A stretch of DNA of 14,353 bases from Bacteroidales bacterium (GTDB taxonomy: Bacteria; Bacteroidota; Bacteroidia; Bacteroidales; UBA932): NCBI GenBank assembly GCA_016295455.1, contig JAEDLE010000047.1:1-14353 (forward strand). The letters are read 5' to 3'. A program made the translations under genes and the position numbers. Below are positions 1 through 6,807 of this stretch, piece after piece. Under the pieces are notes generated by a model. It had not been told where the DNA came from. It made no database searches and saw only the letters and a program-made list of their open reading frames with translations. Within the stretch, counting starts at the first letter, position 1. Each line of letters starts with the position of its first letter.

Positions 1-50
1 GGGCGGTTTGGGGACTTGCACCCGTTAGAGTACGTTCGTGCTGGGCGAAC
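1..50 (-). mobile_element. Group IIC intron, 5' end only (runs off the left edge)
   Basis: Read on the minus strand from position 50 leftward, the sequence begins GTTCGCCCAGCACGAACGTA and continues to a small hairpin GGG-TGCAAGT-CCC at intron positions 28-40. This lines up without gaps with the 5' end of group IIC introns as I remember them for Oceanobacillus iheyensis (GUGUGCCCGGCAUGGGUGCA, then GGG-UGAGAGU-CCC at the same offset). The context fits: group IIC introns insert just after rho-independent terminator hairpins, and here a terminator stem plus TCTTT lies immediately upstream. The first bases are GTTCG rather than the usual GTGYG, though GT is kept. Domains II-VI, any reverse transcriptase ORF and the 3' end lie outside the window, so completeness and mobility cannot be judged. 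The family assignment rests on primary-sequence resemblance from memory. Confidence 0.72.
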
Positions 51-87
51 AAAGAGAAGAGGCCGACCCAAGATGGCCGGCCTCTTC
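51..87 (-). terminator. Rho-independent terminator after the GH43 gene
   Basis: A perfect 9-bp inverted repeat, GAAGAGGCC (56-64) and GGCCTCTTC (79-87), encloses a 14-nt loop. On the minus strand the stem is followed by TCTTT (55-51). It lies about 70 nt beyond the stop of the GH43 gene. The plus-strand side is also fairly T-rich (CTTTATTTC), so it could work in both directions. The putative group IIC intron starts at the next base. Confidence 0.8.
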
Positions 88-156
88 CTTTATTTCATCC
101 CGGCCCGTATTCCAGAGCCTGCTTTACAAATCAGGACATCGGGCCAATACGGACAA

Positions 157-1308
157 TCAGTCCTGAGGAACTATGATGCGCTCACCGAGCACGAGCTTGT
201 CGCCAGAATCATCCACAGTCCAGTACTGAGGCTTCCTCGGGCCGTTGCCCTCAGAGTGATGCACGACATAAATGAGCTTGCCCTCGAAAGTCTTGAAAAG
301 CATACCGTGACCGGAATTGTCGGCGAGGAAAGGCTCCGGTTCCTGAATCCAAGGACCTGCGATAGTGCCTGATTCAGAATAGCATATGGCCTGGAAATAA
401 CGCTCCTTGCCCCAAGTAGCCCAAAGCATGCCGAGCTTGCCGGTCTTGGTGCGGAACATCTGAGGGCCATCGGTCACCCAACCCGGCATCTTGAGGCCGA
501 AAGTAGCCTCGCCAAGGGAATTCATCTCACCGCAGGACGGATTCTCGGAAGCCCTGAACATGGTCACAGGCTCGGAAATGGTCTCGGCAAGGTCAGCGGA
601 AAGTTCCACATAATCCATGGTACCGTCGATAAGCTGGGTCCACTCGTGCACGAAAATCATATAGATGTGTCCGTTCTCCTCATAAAGGGTACCGTCGATA
701 CAGTCCCACTCACGAGGCTGGTAATCGTGGTTCGGATTCCTGTCGAAGACCTCATAAGGTCCCTCCGGATTGGAAGCACGAAGGAGAACAGTCTGGTTGT
801 GAGGCACATTATAACGCCTAGGAACCTGCTGGATAAGATCGCTGTGATCGCTCCAGGTACCTGCATAATAGTAGTAATCACCCACCTTGTGTATCTCTGC
901 CGCAGCCGCAAAGCCGGCCTTCTCCATCCAGGTACCGCTGATGTCGATTACATTGTAAGGGCCCTCCCACATCACGAGGTCCTTGGACCTGTACTGACGG
1001 CCGCCGGAGCTGGTAAGATAATAAGTCTTGGTAGCCTCATCAGCATAGATGTAAGGATCACTCATGCTGAGGTCATTGAAATGGACAGTCCTGACCTTGT
1101 TCATCTCCTCCCTCATAGCCTTCAGACGCGCCGCCCTTCCGGTAGTGTCACCGGTAGCGGAACCGCCGAAATTCTTCTGGCCCGGGTCGGCAAGAGGAGC
1201 CTGTTCACCAGGAAGAACCACCTCAGGAGCAGGTGCAGGGGCATTGGTTGCACAAGAGGCGGCCAACAAAGCCGCAGCTGTAAATAAAAATAAACGATTC
1301 TTGTTCAT
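157..1308 (-). CDS. Glycoside hydrolase family 43 lipoprotein (383 aa)
   Basis: This is probably a surface or periplasmic glycosidase acting on arabinose- or xylose-containing glycans. The start at 1308 (MNKNRLFLF) gives a clean lipoprotein signal: a hydrophobic stretch, then AASC with C19 as the likely lipidated cysteine. An in-frame start 17 codons upstream would add a basic, non-signal-like leader and is rejected. After a Pro/Ala-rich linker (about 21-70) comes a five-bladed propeller-type GH43 domain: SDPYIYAD (D84, candidate general base), AAEIHKVGDYYYYAG (about 136-150), IDGTLYEENG (D205, candidate pKa-modulating Asp), and VTDGPQ (D280), where many GH43 enzymes have Glu-Gly-Pro with the general acid. 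No extra carbohydrate-binding module fits in this length. Arabinosidase, xylosidase or galactosidase specificity cannot be told from sequence. It is monocistronic by context, with its own promoter box and terminator. Confidence 0.87.
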   Translation of the reverse strand: MNKNRLFLFTAAALLAASCATNAPAPAPEVVLPGEQAPLADPGQKNFGGSATGDTTGRAARLKAMREEMNKVRTVHFNDLSMSDPYIYADEATKTYYLTSSGGRQYRSKDLVMWEGPYNVIDISGTWMEKAGFAAAAEIHKVGDYYYYAGTWSDHSDLIQQVPRRYNVPHNQTVLLRASNPEGPYEVFDRNPNHDYQPREWDCIDGTLYEENGHIYMIFVHEWTQLIDGTMDYVELSADLAETISEPVTMFRASENPSCGEMNSLGEATFGLKMPGWVTDGPQMFRTKTGKLGMLWATWGKERYFQAICYSESGTIAGPWIQEPEPFLADNSGHGMLFKTFEGKLIYVVHHSEGNGPRKPQYWTVDDSGDKLVLGERIIVPQD

Positions 1309-1356
1309 ATTGGTTATTAATTTTCGGGCTCGAGGCCCTCTGTGTTTATAGTTACC

Positions 1357-1364
1357 CAAACATA
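1357..1364 (-). promoter_or_regulatory. Candidate Bacteroidetes -7 promoter box for the GH43 gene
   Basis: The minus strand reads TATGTTTG, matching the Bacteroidetes TAnnTTTG -7 element. It lies about 50 nt upstream of the GH43 ATG at 1308. I see no good TTTG -33 element at the expected 19-21 nt spacing, so the support is one box only. Confidence 0.45.
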
Positions 1365-1471
1365 ACCAATCCCCATCAATCCCGTCTTCACATACAGTTC
1401 AAAATATTTCACTATTCAATAGTACCGGCCTTCAACATGGCACAAATGGCAAGAAAGGAGACGAGGATGAC

Positions 1472-1514
1472 AAAAAAAGGTCGGATTCAAAAGACTGCAA
1501 GCTTGAATCCGACC
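1472..1514 (-). terminator. Strong rho-independent terminator after the alcohol dehydrogenase
   Basis: A perfect 12-bp inverted repeat, GGTCGGATTCAA (1479-1490) and TTGAATCCGACC (1503-1514), surrounds a 12-nt loop. On the minus strand the stem is followed by seven T residues (1478-1472). It starts 21 nt beyond the dehydrogenase stop codon and isolates that gene from the GH43 gene downstream. Confidence 0.9.
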
Positions 1515-1535
1515 ATCTTGGAAAACGGGAGCCCC

Positions 1536-2720
1536 CTACCCGTTCGCGGCCCTGTAGATAGCTGCGATGTCAGCGCTCCACAGCGGTTTGAACACGCCGA
1601 CACTGTGGCTGTCGCCTCCGGTGCAGGTATCCGCCATCTTCAGGATCTCCTCCTCCGTGGCAGGACGGCCTATCAGTTCGGGGATGGAGACAGGCATCCC
1701 GATGGCATGGAAGAAACGCTCCGCAGCCTCGATGCCCGCCAGAGCGGTCTTCTCCACCGAAGTGAAATCATTGGTGACCCCCATCACGTTCACGGCAAAA
1801 CGGGCGAAACGGGAAGGCAGGAGCATATACACGTTACGCGCCCAACTGCCCCAGACAGCCGCGAGGCCGGCGCCGTGAGCCACGTCAAACATTCCGCTGA
1901 GCTCATGCTCAATCATATGCGTACCCCAGTCGCCGGTGGTGCCGCAACCCGTAAGGTCATTGTGCGCGATGCTTCCGGCCCACATCAGCTGAGCCCTGGC
2001 GACATAGTCCTGAGGATCCCTGAGCACCTTGAATGCACAATCCATCACGGTACGGAGTATGCTCTCGGCAACCGCATCCGTAAGGACCATATCGTCATCG
2101 TGGGAGAAATACCTCTCCATCGTATGCATCATCATATCCACCACGCCACAGGCAGTCTGGAAAGGAGGAAGCGTAAAGGTCCTCTCAGGATTCATGACCG
2201 CGAACTTGCAGCGGAATATGTCCGTGCAGTAATCCTTCTTCAGATTCCCGTCCTCATTGGTAATCACGCTGCCGTCACTCATCTCACTGCCCGCTGCCGG
2301 GATGGTCAGAACCGTCGCGAGAGGCAGACAGACAGAAGCATAAGCCTTGCGGGTATAGAAGTCCCACACGTCCCCGTCATAAGGAACGCCCACGGAAATA
2401 GCTTTGGCAGAATCGATTACAGAGCCACCACCCACAGCAAGGATAAAATCGACACCCTCCCTGCGGCACAGTTCGATGCCCTCCCTGACTTTGGACACAC
2501 GCGGATTCGGCACCACCCCGCCAAGACTGACATAAGCCAGACCGGCCTTCTGAAGCTGTCCATAAACCTTGTCAATCAGACCGGAACGGACTGCAGAAGA
2601 ACCGCCATAATGCACCAGAACCTTGTGAGCGCCATACTTGAGGGCAAGCTCACCTATCCTTTCCTCCGAATCACGGCCGAACGCGACCTCCGTCGGAGCA
2701 TAATACTTAAAATCTTTCAT
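1536..2720 (-). CDS. Iron-containing alcohol dehydrogenase, YqhD/BDH type (394 aa)
   Basis: This is a cytoplasmic group III (iron-dependent) alcohol/aldehyde oxidoreductase, probably reducing short-chain aldehydes with NAD(P)H. The N-terminal dinucleotide-binding half carries VGGGSVIDSAKAI (about 96-108) and the GGSS segment (39-42) that corresponds to the NADPH-contacting loop of YqhD. The C-terminal helical half holds all four metal ligands: D195 and H199 in CGVVDMMMHTMERYF, H268 in DWGTHMIEHELS, and H282 in VAHGAGLA. These sit exactly one residue beyond the E. coli YqhD ligands as I remember them (D194, H198, H267, H281), which supports the same subfamily. The ATG at 2720 starts the family-typical MKDFKYYAPTEVAFG. 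The leader is AT-rich without a clear Shine-Dalgarno sequence, and I found no convincing promoter box. It appears monocistronic, with a strong terminator behind it. The physiological substrate cannot be inferred. Confidence 0.93.
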   Translation of the reverse strand: MKDFKYYAPTEVAFGRDSEERIGELALKYGAHKVLVHYGGSSAVRSGLIDKVYGQLQKAGLAYVSLGGVVPNPRVSKVREGIELCRREGVDFILAVGGGSVIDSAKAISVGVPYDGDVWDFYTRKAYASVCLPLATVLTIPAAGSEMSDGSVITNEDGNLKKDYCTDIFRCKFAVMNPERTFTLPPFQTACGVVDMMMHTMERYFSHDDDMVLTDAVAESILRTVMDCAFKVLRDPQDYVARAQLMWAGSIAHNDLTGCGTTGDWGTHMIEHELSGMFDVAHGAGLAAVWGSWARNVYMLLPSRFARFAVNVMGVTNDFTSVEKTALAGIEAAERFFHAIGMPVSIPELIGRPATEEEILKMADTCTGGDSHSVGVFKPLWSADIAAIYRAANG

Positions 2721-2864
2721 ATCGCCAGAAAAACTAAAAATCTATGAATATGCCAACCTGTCACGGTCCTCTTTCCGAAGCCCCAGGACGACGCTCTGCA
2801 TCCGCATATCAGGGAATCCGAAAGAACATGCCTCAGATTTCCGGATCATCACCCGAAGATGGAG

Positions 2865-2880
2865 CGTAGCGGCAGCTACG
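2865..2880. repeat. Small perfect hairpin downstream of the YccF-family gene
   Basis: CGTAGC-ggca-GCTACG forms a 6-bp stem with a 4-nt loop, 76 nt past the YccF-family stop. No T-tract follows on either strand, so I do not call it a terminator. The rest of the 2721-2955 gap holds only short, unsupported reading frames. Confidence 0.35.
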
Positions 2881-2955
2881 TGACTGATGAAGGAGGAAAT
2901 ATGGACCGGAAAGAAATACATGATATGAAGCAGGTTACCGTTTGAAGATTAATTA

Positions 2956-3324
2956 CTACACCATAGTCGAGCCGAACGGGAACACCGCCACCAACGCCAG
3001 CTTGAAATGCTGCAGGGCGAAAGGAATGCCGATTATCGTGATCAGACAGATCAGGCCTATGCCCAGATGGAGAAGTGCGACATTCCAGCCCCCTATCAGG
3101 AACCACAGCACGTTCATGAAAATGGAAAGACAGCCGTTGAAAGACGGATTGGTCGCAATATCCTTCCCGAAAGGAGACAGGGCCAGAACACCCAGCTTCA
3201 TCAGCTGCAGACCGAAAGGTATGCCGATGATGCTGACGCAGAAAAGCAGCCCCACAATGAAATAAATCAGCGCTATCACCAACCCACCCAGAATCAGCCA
3301 TAGCAGATTTCCCAAAAAACTCAT
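2956..3324 (-). CDS. yccF: YccF-domain inner membrane protein (122 aa)
   Basis: This small integral membrane protein belongs to the YccF (former DUF307) family, whose function is not established. The chain consists of two similar 48-residue units, about 6-53 (NLLWLILGG to SPFG) and 71-118 (NVLWFLIGG to FPFG). Each has a hydrophobic stretch followed by IGIPFxLQxxKL and a closing PFG, the hallmark of the family. The ATG at 3324 is chosen because AAAGGA lies about 8 nt upstream; an in-frame ATG 7 codons earlier (3345) lacks such a site and would add a polar MMIKDHI leader. A TATATTTG promoter box lies about 75 nt upstream of the start. E. coli YccF is somewhat longer (about 148 aa), the difference being tail length rather than a lost repeat. 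The family call is secure; the role is unknown. Confidence 0.85.
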   Translation of the reverse strand: MSFLGNLLWLILGGLVIALIYFIVGLLFCVSIIGIPFGLQLMKLGVLALSPFGKDIATNPSFNGCLSIFMNVLWFLIGGWNVALLHLGIGLICLITIIGIPFALQHFKLALVAVFPFGSTMV

Positions 3325-3397
3325 GATATGATCCTTTATCATCAATTATGCGTACCCCGACACTGATGCGACACACTCCTGCACAGACCGGGATATC

Positions 3398-3405
3398 CAA
3401 ATATA
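3398..3405 (-). promoter_or_regulatory. Candidate Bacteroidetes -7 promoter box for the YccF-family gene
   Basis: The minus strand reads TATATTTG, a full match to TAnnTTTG, in the 112-nt gap between the MBL hydrolase and the YccF-family gene. It would give a leader of roughly 65-70 nt. No clear TTTG -33 box is visible at the expected spacing. Confidence 0.45.
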
Positions 3406-3410
3406 GCCAG

Positions 3411-3436
3411 GATACGGAAATCCATCATTTCCCGCA
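3411..3436 (-). terminator. Possible weak terminator or hairpin after the MBL hydrolase
   Basis: GGAAAT (3416-3421) and ATTTCC (3427-3432) form a 6-bp stem with a 5-nt loop. It can be extended with single-base bulges by outer GAT/ATC pairs. It sits directly behind the MBL stop codon. The following minus-strand sequence is only mildly T-rich, so termination is uncertain. Confidence 0.3.
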
Positions 3437-4249
3437 TCAACCAAGAAGTATCACATCCAGGTCATCCGGAACATACAGGTCACCGTCATACACCTCGCGG
3501 CCCTCCTCCATATACAGCACCTTCCTGTCGGCAATGTTCCTGTCCTCGGTATGGTACAGCACCAGATGCCCTATTCCGAAACGTGCGGCAAGGGAGGCCG
3601 CATCCCTGACGGTCGAATGATGCTTCTCATATGGATGGAATATGTCAGCCTGGGAATGCAGACAGAAAGCCTCATGCAGCAGCCAGCTGCAATTATCCAT
3701 ATACTTGAGTTCACACTCGTTCCACGGTTCGTCACCGCAGCAGGTAAGTCGGGTTCCGTCAGGCAATTCCATAGAGAAGCCATACTGCTTCGCCTTGGTC
3801 GAGCCTATGTCGAAGAAAGTCAGTTTCCTTCCAAGAAGCACACGTTCCTCCCCGTCAAGGACAGTCACCAGATGAATCCTGTCCCCGATGAAACGGCGCT
3901 GACGGCCGTCCACGATGGCCATCGCGATCTGCTCAAGTATGGACATCACCTCATCGTTGCCATATATATAGGCATCCCCCTCATATTTACCGCTGTGCAT
4001 GGCCTGGCCTATAGCCCTGATCATCCATATCACCCCGAGTATATGGTCAGTATGCTTGTGGGTCAGGATGATATGGTGGATTGAGTTCCGGTCGATACCG
4101 GCGAGTTCCAGCTGACGGAATATCTGGTTGCCGCCGCCCGCATCGACAAGCAAATGTTCACTCCCGTCACTTATGGTGAAACAGGTATTGTAGCAATGTG
4201 AGACCATTGCGTTGCCGGTCCCCAGCATAGTAAGTTTCAGACTGTTCAT
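3437..4249 (-). CDS. MBL-fold metallo-hydrolase, RNase Z-like (270 aa)
   Basis: This is a cytoplasmic zinc-dependent hydrolase of the metallo-beta-lactamase superfamily, closest in layout to RNase Z and related phosphodiesterases. The N-terminus has the beta-strand LTMLGTGNA and the VDAGGG turn. The metal motif is complete: H64-K-H66-T-D68-H69 in LTHKHTDH, then D173 in CCGDEP, H192 in LLHEAFC, H210/H211 in KHHSTVRDAA, and H233 in LVLYHTEDR. The HHST and LYHTEDR blocks are common in RNase Z-like proteins. The long exosite arm of true bacterial RNase Z is not obvious, so tRNA 3' processing should not be assumed. The ATG at 4249 begins the conserved strand directly. Only 33 nt separate it from the EFR1-type gene upstream, but a promoter box within that gap may give it independent transcription. 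The substrate is unknown. Confidence 0.85.
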   Translation of the reverse strand: MNSLKLTMLGTGNAMVSHCYNTCFTISDGSEHLLVDAGGGNQIFRQLELAGIDRNSIHHIILTHKHTDHILGVIWMIRAIGQAMHSGKYEGDAYIYGNDEVMSILEQIAMAIVDGRQRRFIGDRIHLVTVLDGEERVLLGRKLTFFDIGSTKAKQYGFSMELPDGTRLTCCGDEPWNECELKYMDNCSWLLHEAFCLHSQADIFHPYEKHHSTVRDAASLAARFGIGHLVLYHTEDRNIADRKVLYMEEGREVYDGDLYVPDDLDVILLG

Positions 4250-4268
4250 AACCCGGTTCAGTATGTGG

Positions 4269-4300
4269 CAAAGGTACGCATATCAATCATATTTCCCGAA
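4269..4300 (-). promoter_or_regulatory. Candidate Bacteroidetes promoter for the MBL hydrolase
   Basis: The minus strand has TACCTTTG (4276-4269), a full TAnnTTTG match. At 20 nt spacing upstream lies TTCG (4300-4297), one mismatch from the TTTG -33 box. The upstream half overlaps the 3' end of the EFR1-type gene. The leader would be only about 12 nt. Confidence 0.42.
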
Positions 4301-5047
4301 ATAATACTGTCCCTTTCCCTCTGTGGCCTTCCCGAAAGAAATGGCGTGGGCCGGACAATGATGGTAACAGGAATTGCAGGTAAGACAGTTGCCGTTCCAT
4401 ATGGGTTTCCCGTCCTTGATGCTGATGTTCCGGACAGGACAAAGGCGGGCACAGAGGCCGCAGCCAGTGCACTCTTCACTTACGCGGAAAGGCTTGTCTG
4501 TCACCAGGAATGCATTGAAAAACGGCCTCACAAGATAAGTCTTGGACCATGCCGAACCTCCCTTCTCGACACGCGAGGAACATTCCCCCGAACGGATCGA
4601 CCCTGCAATCTCCGGCAGCAGACGGCGTGCAGCCTCCACCTTCGACTTCGCTTCCTCGGGAGTGTCAAGACCCATACCCTTCAGATTGACATAGGTCTCA
4701 GGCATCACTACGGTATATGCCGAATCCAGCTGCAGTCCCCTGCGCCTGAGAGCCCTGCGGAAGACCTGCTCCGCAAGACCCGCATTGTCACCGCAGGTCG
4801 CCACGAAGAAAACGTGTGAAGCGCTGCCAGAAACGGACATACGCGACACGAAATCAAGCACTATCGGAGGCGGAGCCCAGCAATAGACCGGCCAGACAAA
4901 ACCCAGCCTCTCGCCCGGGGCCAGATCAAGACGGCAGCTTCCCTGCCTGAGGGCCTCCGGAATCGATACCAGACGCTCATCAAGCAGGGAAGCAAGGGTT
5001 TCAGCCACGAAACGGCTGTTTCCACAACCCGAAAACCAGCAGATCAT
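4283..5047 (-). CDS. EFR1 family ferredoxin: flavodoxin-like plus two [4Fe-4S] clusters (254 aa)
   Basis: This is a probable cytoplasmic electron carrier or reductase. The N-terminal half is flavodoxin-like: FSGCGNSRFVAETLA (5-19) resembles the FMN phosphate-binding SGTGNSR loop, and VWPVYCWAPPP (51-61) and FFVATCGDN (80-88) match later flavin-contacting segments. The C-terminal part has two complete cluster motifs: C193, C196, C199, C203 (CTGCGLCARLCP) and C221, C224, C227, C231 (CLTCNSCYHHCP). This domain order is that of the EFR1 family, common in anaerobic gut bacteria. The start lies 3 nt after the stop of the SIMPL-domain gene, so the two genes are almost certainly co-transcribed. The first Gly of the usual SGTGN loop region is followed by Cys (SGCGN), a minor variation. 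The redox partner is not evident. Confidence 0.88.
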   Translation of the reverse strand: MICWFSGCGNSRFVAETLASLLDERLVSIPEALRQGSCRLDLAPGERLGFVWPVYCWAPPPIVLDFVSRMSVSGSASHVFFVATCGDNAGLAEQVFRRALRRRGLQLDSAYTVVMPETYVNLKGMGLDTPEEAKSKVEAARRLLPEIAGSIRSGECSSRVEKGGSAWSKTYLVRPFFNAFLVTDKPFRVSEECTGCGLCARLCPVRNISIKDGKPIWNGNCLTCNSCYHHCPAHAISFGKATEGKGQYYFGKYD

Positions 5048-5050
5048 TAA

Positions 5051-5761
5051 TTAACGGTTAAGATAATAAACGACACTGGTAACGACCCTGACACGCTTCA
5101 CCTGAGGAGTATTGGAATCCCTGTCCTCGATGGAGAAACTGCCCTGGGAAGCCGAACGGATCTTGCCCAGCCTGCTCCCGCTGTCCTTGGCGAACTGCTC
5201 CCCGGCAAGACGCGCGTTGCGTGTCGCCTCCTGGATCATCTCAGGCTTGATGTCATTGAGCCCCTCGAAGAGGAACTGGGGCTGGGACTGCCACTCGCTG
5301 CTCGGGACTATGCCCTGGGTCAGAAGTTCGGACTGCCTGCCCATCAGGGCCAGCACCTTGTCCACCTCATTGCTGCAGACCGTGACGGTACAGGTAGCGA
5401 CATAACGGTAGAGCCGGTTGTTGTCGCCATATTCATTGGCATATTTGTCAGAAACCACGGGCACGCTGACACTTATGTCCTGAGCTCCGACCCCGCCCCT
5501 CTCAAGGAAAGAACGGGCATATGCCGTCTTGGAGTTGATCTCTTCATTGAGAGCCTCGAGATCATTGCCCACAACCTTGAAGCTGACCGGCCATATCACC
5601 TTGTCTGCAGCCACCTCCTTCTCACACAAACCCTTGACAGTCACCGTCCTTTCATAAGAACGGAACACCTTGGCCGCAACAGGGACCATAAGACCGAGCA
5701 CTATCAGGCCGAGCATTATGAAAAAAGCCCCGCGAGCCGTTCTGCATTCTTTGTTTTCCAT
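5051..5761 (-). CDS. SIMPL domain (DUF541/YggE-like) membrane-anchored protein (236 aa)
   Basis: This is an envelope protein of the SIMPL family, which includes E. coli YggE and has been linked to oxidative stress relief in some bacteria. Residues about 11-31 form one transmembrane or uncleaved signal segment after a short polar N-terminus, placing the rest outside the cytoplasm. The SIMPL domain spans about 38-236: RTVTVKGLCEKEVAADKV at its start, the alternating strand pattern around RYVATCTVTV, and the helix ATRNARLAGEQFAKDSG, which matches the A-x2-A-x3-A helix typical of the family. The domain is complete and the ATG at 5761 is the only sensible start. The EFR1-type gene follows 3 nt after the stop. 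A 59-nt gap separates it from the exported 328-aa protein upstream; no terminator or promoter is convincing there, so read-through from the ATPase operon is possible. Confidence 0.85.
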   Translation of the reverse strand: MENKECRTARGAFFIMLGLIVLGLMVPVAAKVFRSYERTVTVKGLCEKEVAADKVIWPVSFKVVGNDLEALNEEINSKTAYARSFLERGGVGAQDISVSVPVVSDKYANEYGDNNRLYRYVATCTVTVCSNEVDKVLALMGRQSELLTQGIVPSSEWQSQPQFLFEGLNDIKPEMIQEATRNARLAGEQFAKDSGSRLGKIRSASQGSFSIEDRDSNTPQVKRVRVVTSVVYYLNR

Positions 5762-5820
5762 AATATTGAAGTTTTATAAGTTACACGGGTCCCATGCCAT
5801 TAACCGGACCGCAAAAAGCA

Positions 5821-6807
5821 TCAGAGCACCGAAACTGTCATCAGCGAATTGTAGAGCGTGTCCACCGCCTTGCCCAGTTCGTCGGAAGGGAAAGTGAAAG
5901 TCTTCTCCCCGCCCGTAGTCTGCACCACCAGTCTCGCCACTCCGCGGGACATCTGCCTCACCTGCTCAAGCGTAGGATAGCAGATCACACGACCCGCAGG
6001 CATATCCTTCTCCTGCTTGAGAACTATGGTCTCGCCGCTGCGGGTGACTATCTTCACGCTGTTGGTGAAAGGCACGGTGTAACCGTCAAGCTGGAGATTC
6101 AGGTCTATGCTCTCGGAATTGCTCGCAGCATAATAGAGATAGACCATCGAGGCTGAAATGCCGTCGCCCACCTTCACGCTGTTGGTCTCCACCAGACGGC
6201 TGCCCCTCTGGTCCTGAAGCGAATGCAGGTTCGAGCCGAGCTCGCGGGACGGTTTCGGAGCTGATGTAATAGCCTTGTACTGACGGGAAAGGGCCGAGCC
6301 CAGCTCATTGTTCTTGTAGGTGACCTTGATTCTTCCGTCAGAAGACCAGCGCTTGGTCAGGTCAACGGATACGATGCCGGAAAGCAGCTTGTCCATATCC
6401 GGCTGCTCCAGATAATACTCCCCGTAATTGAGGAACACTGTCTTGCCCGAAGGATTCTTCACTCCCTGGGGAGCCACCATATTCGGAGCATCCCCGCTGT
6501 TCTTGAGCAGCACCTGCTTCCCGTCAGAGGTCGTAATGGTAAGGGGCGCATTCACCGGCATCTTCCAGGCCACGGCATCCTCCACATCAATGCGGAGTAT
6601 ATATACAGGCTGCCCGTCAGTGAAGAGCACACGCGAAAGCTTCACCTGCAGGGCGTAATCCTTGGAAGAGGGAGCCTCGATGCGCTGCCTCTCCGCCGCG
6701 GTGTATATCAGATTGTTTTTCTTATAGTTATGCCTGAGCAGATTCTGGGCGCCCAAAGGGAGGGCCATCACCAGGGCCAGAACCGCAAGAAGAAAATTCC
6801 TTTTCAT
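5821..6807 (-). CDS. Unrecognised exported protein with two similar halves (328 aa)
   Basis: I do not recognise this family. It starts with a standard signal peptide (MKRNFLLAVLALVMALPLGA, cleavage near residue 20-22), so it should be periplasmic or outer-membrane associated, and there is no lipobox. The mature chain appears to be an internal duplication: about 52-180 and about 218-322. Corresponding segments are PLTITTSDGKQVLLKNS against SVKIVTRSGETIVLKQE, YYLEQPDMDKLLSG against CYPTLEQVRQMSRG, and the C-terminal helix NELGSALSRQYKAI against DELGKAVDTLYNSL. A polar linker (about 181-215) joins them. The predicted pattern is beta-rich with one helix per unit. The ATG overlaps the stop of the 177-aa gene (ATGA), so the two are translationally coupled and probably belong to the transcript behind atpG. 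No catalytic motif is apparent. Confidence 0.8.
   Translation of the reverse strand: MKRNFLLAVLALVMALPLGAQNLLRHNYKKNNLIYTAAERQRIEAPSSKDYALQVKLSRVLFTDGQPVYILRIDVEDAVAWKMPVNAPLTITTSDGKQVLLKNSGDAPNMVAPQGVKNPSGKTVFLNYGEYYLEQPDMDKLLSGIVSVDLTKRWSSDGRIKVTYKNNELGSALSRQYKAITSAPKPSRELGSNLHSLQDQRGSRLVETNSVKVGDGISASMVYLYYAASNSESIDLNLQLDGYTVPFTNSVKIVTRSGETIVLKQEKDMPAGRVICYPTLEQVRQMSRGVARLVVQTTGGEKTFTFPSDELGKAVDTLYNSLMTVSVL

Noticed and set aside
105..152. Integron attC-like site next to the group II intron
   Set aside because: Some group IIC introns target attC, but I see no R'/R'' core (GTTRRRY) pair, and the hairpin beside the intron is an ordinary terminator.
16..372. Plus-strand 118-aa frame beginning M-H-P-L-E-Y-V-R-A-G-R-T
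   Set aside because: The first part is an antisense translation of the putative group II intron end, and the rest is antisense to the terminator and GH43 gene.
1437..2747. Plus-strand 436-aa open frame opposite the alcohol dehydrogenase
   Set aside because: It is antisense to a gene with a complete metal-binding motif set, has a low-complexity His/Arg-rich composition typical of a shadow frame, and matches no family I know.
2721..2955. Possible small protein (about 34 codons) in the gap before the alcohol dehydrogenase
   Set aside because: There is no ribosome-binding site, no recognisable composition and no conservation evidence, so I left the gap unannotated apart from the hairpin.
2876..3400. 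174-aa minus-strand frame overlapping the YccF-family gene
   Set aside because: It is frame-shifted relative to a gene with clear repeats and a good ribosome-binding site, and its sequence is not membrane- or domain-like.
5762..5820. Possible terminator between the exported 328-aa gene and the SIMPL gene
   Set aside because: Only a 5-bp GGTCC/GGACC stem with a large loop is present and no T-tract follows.
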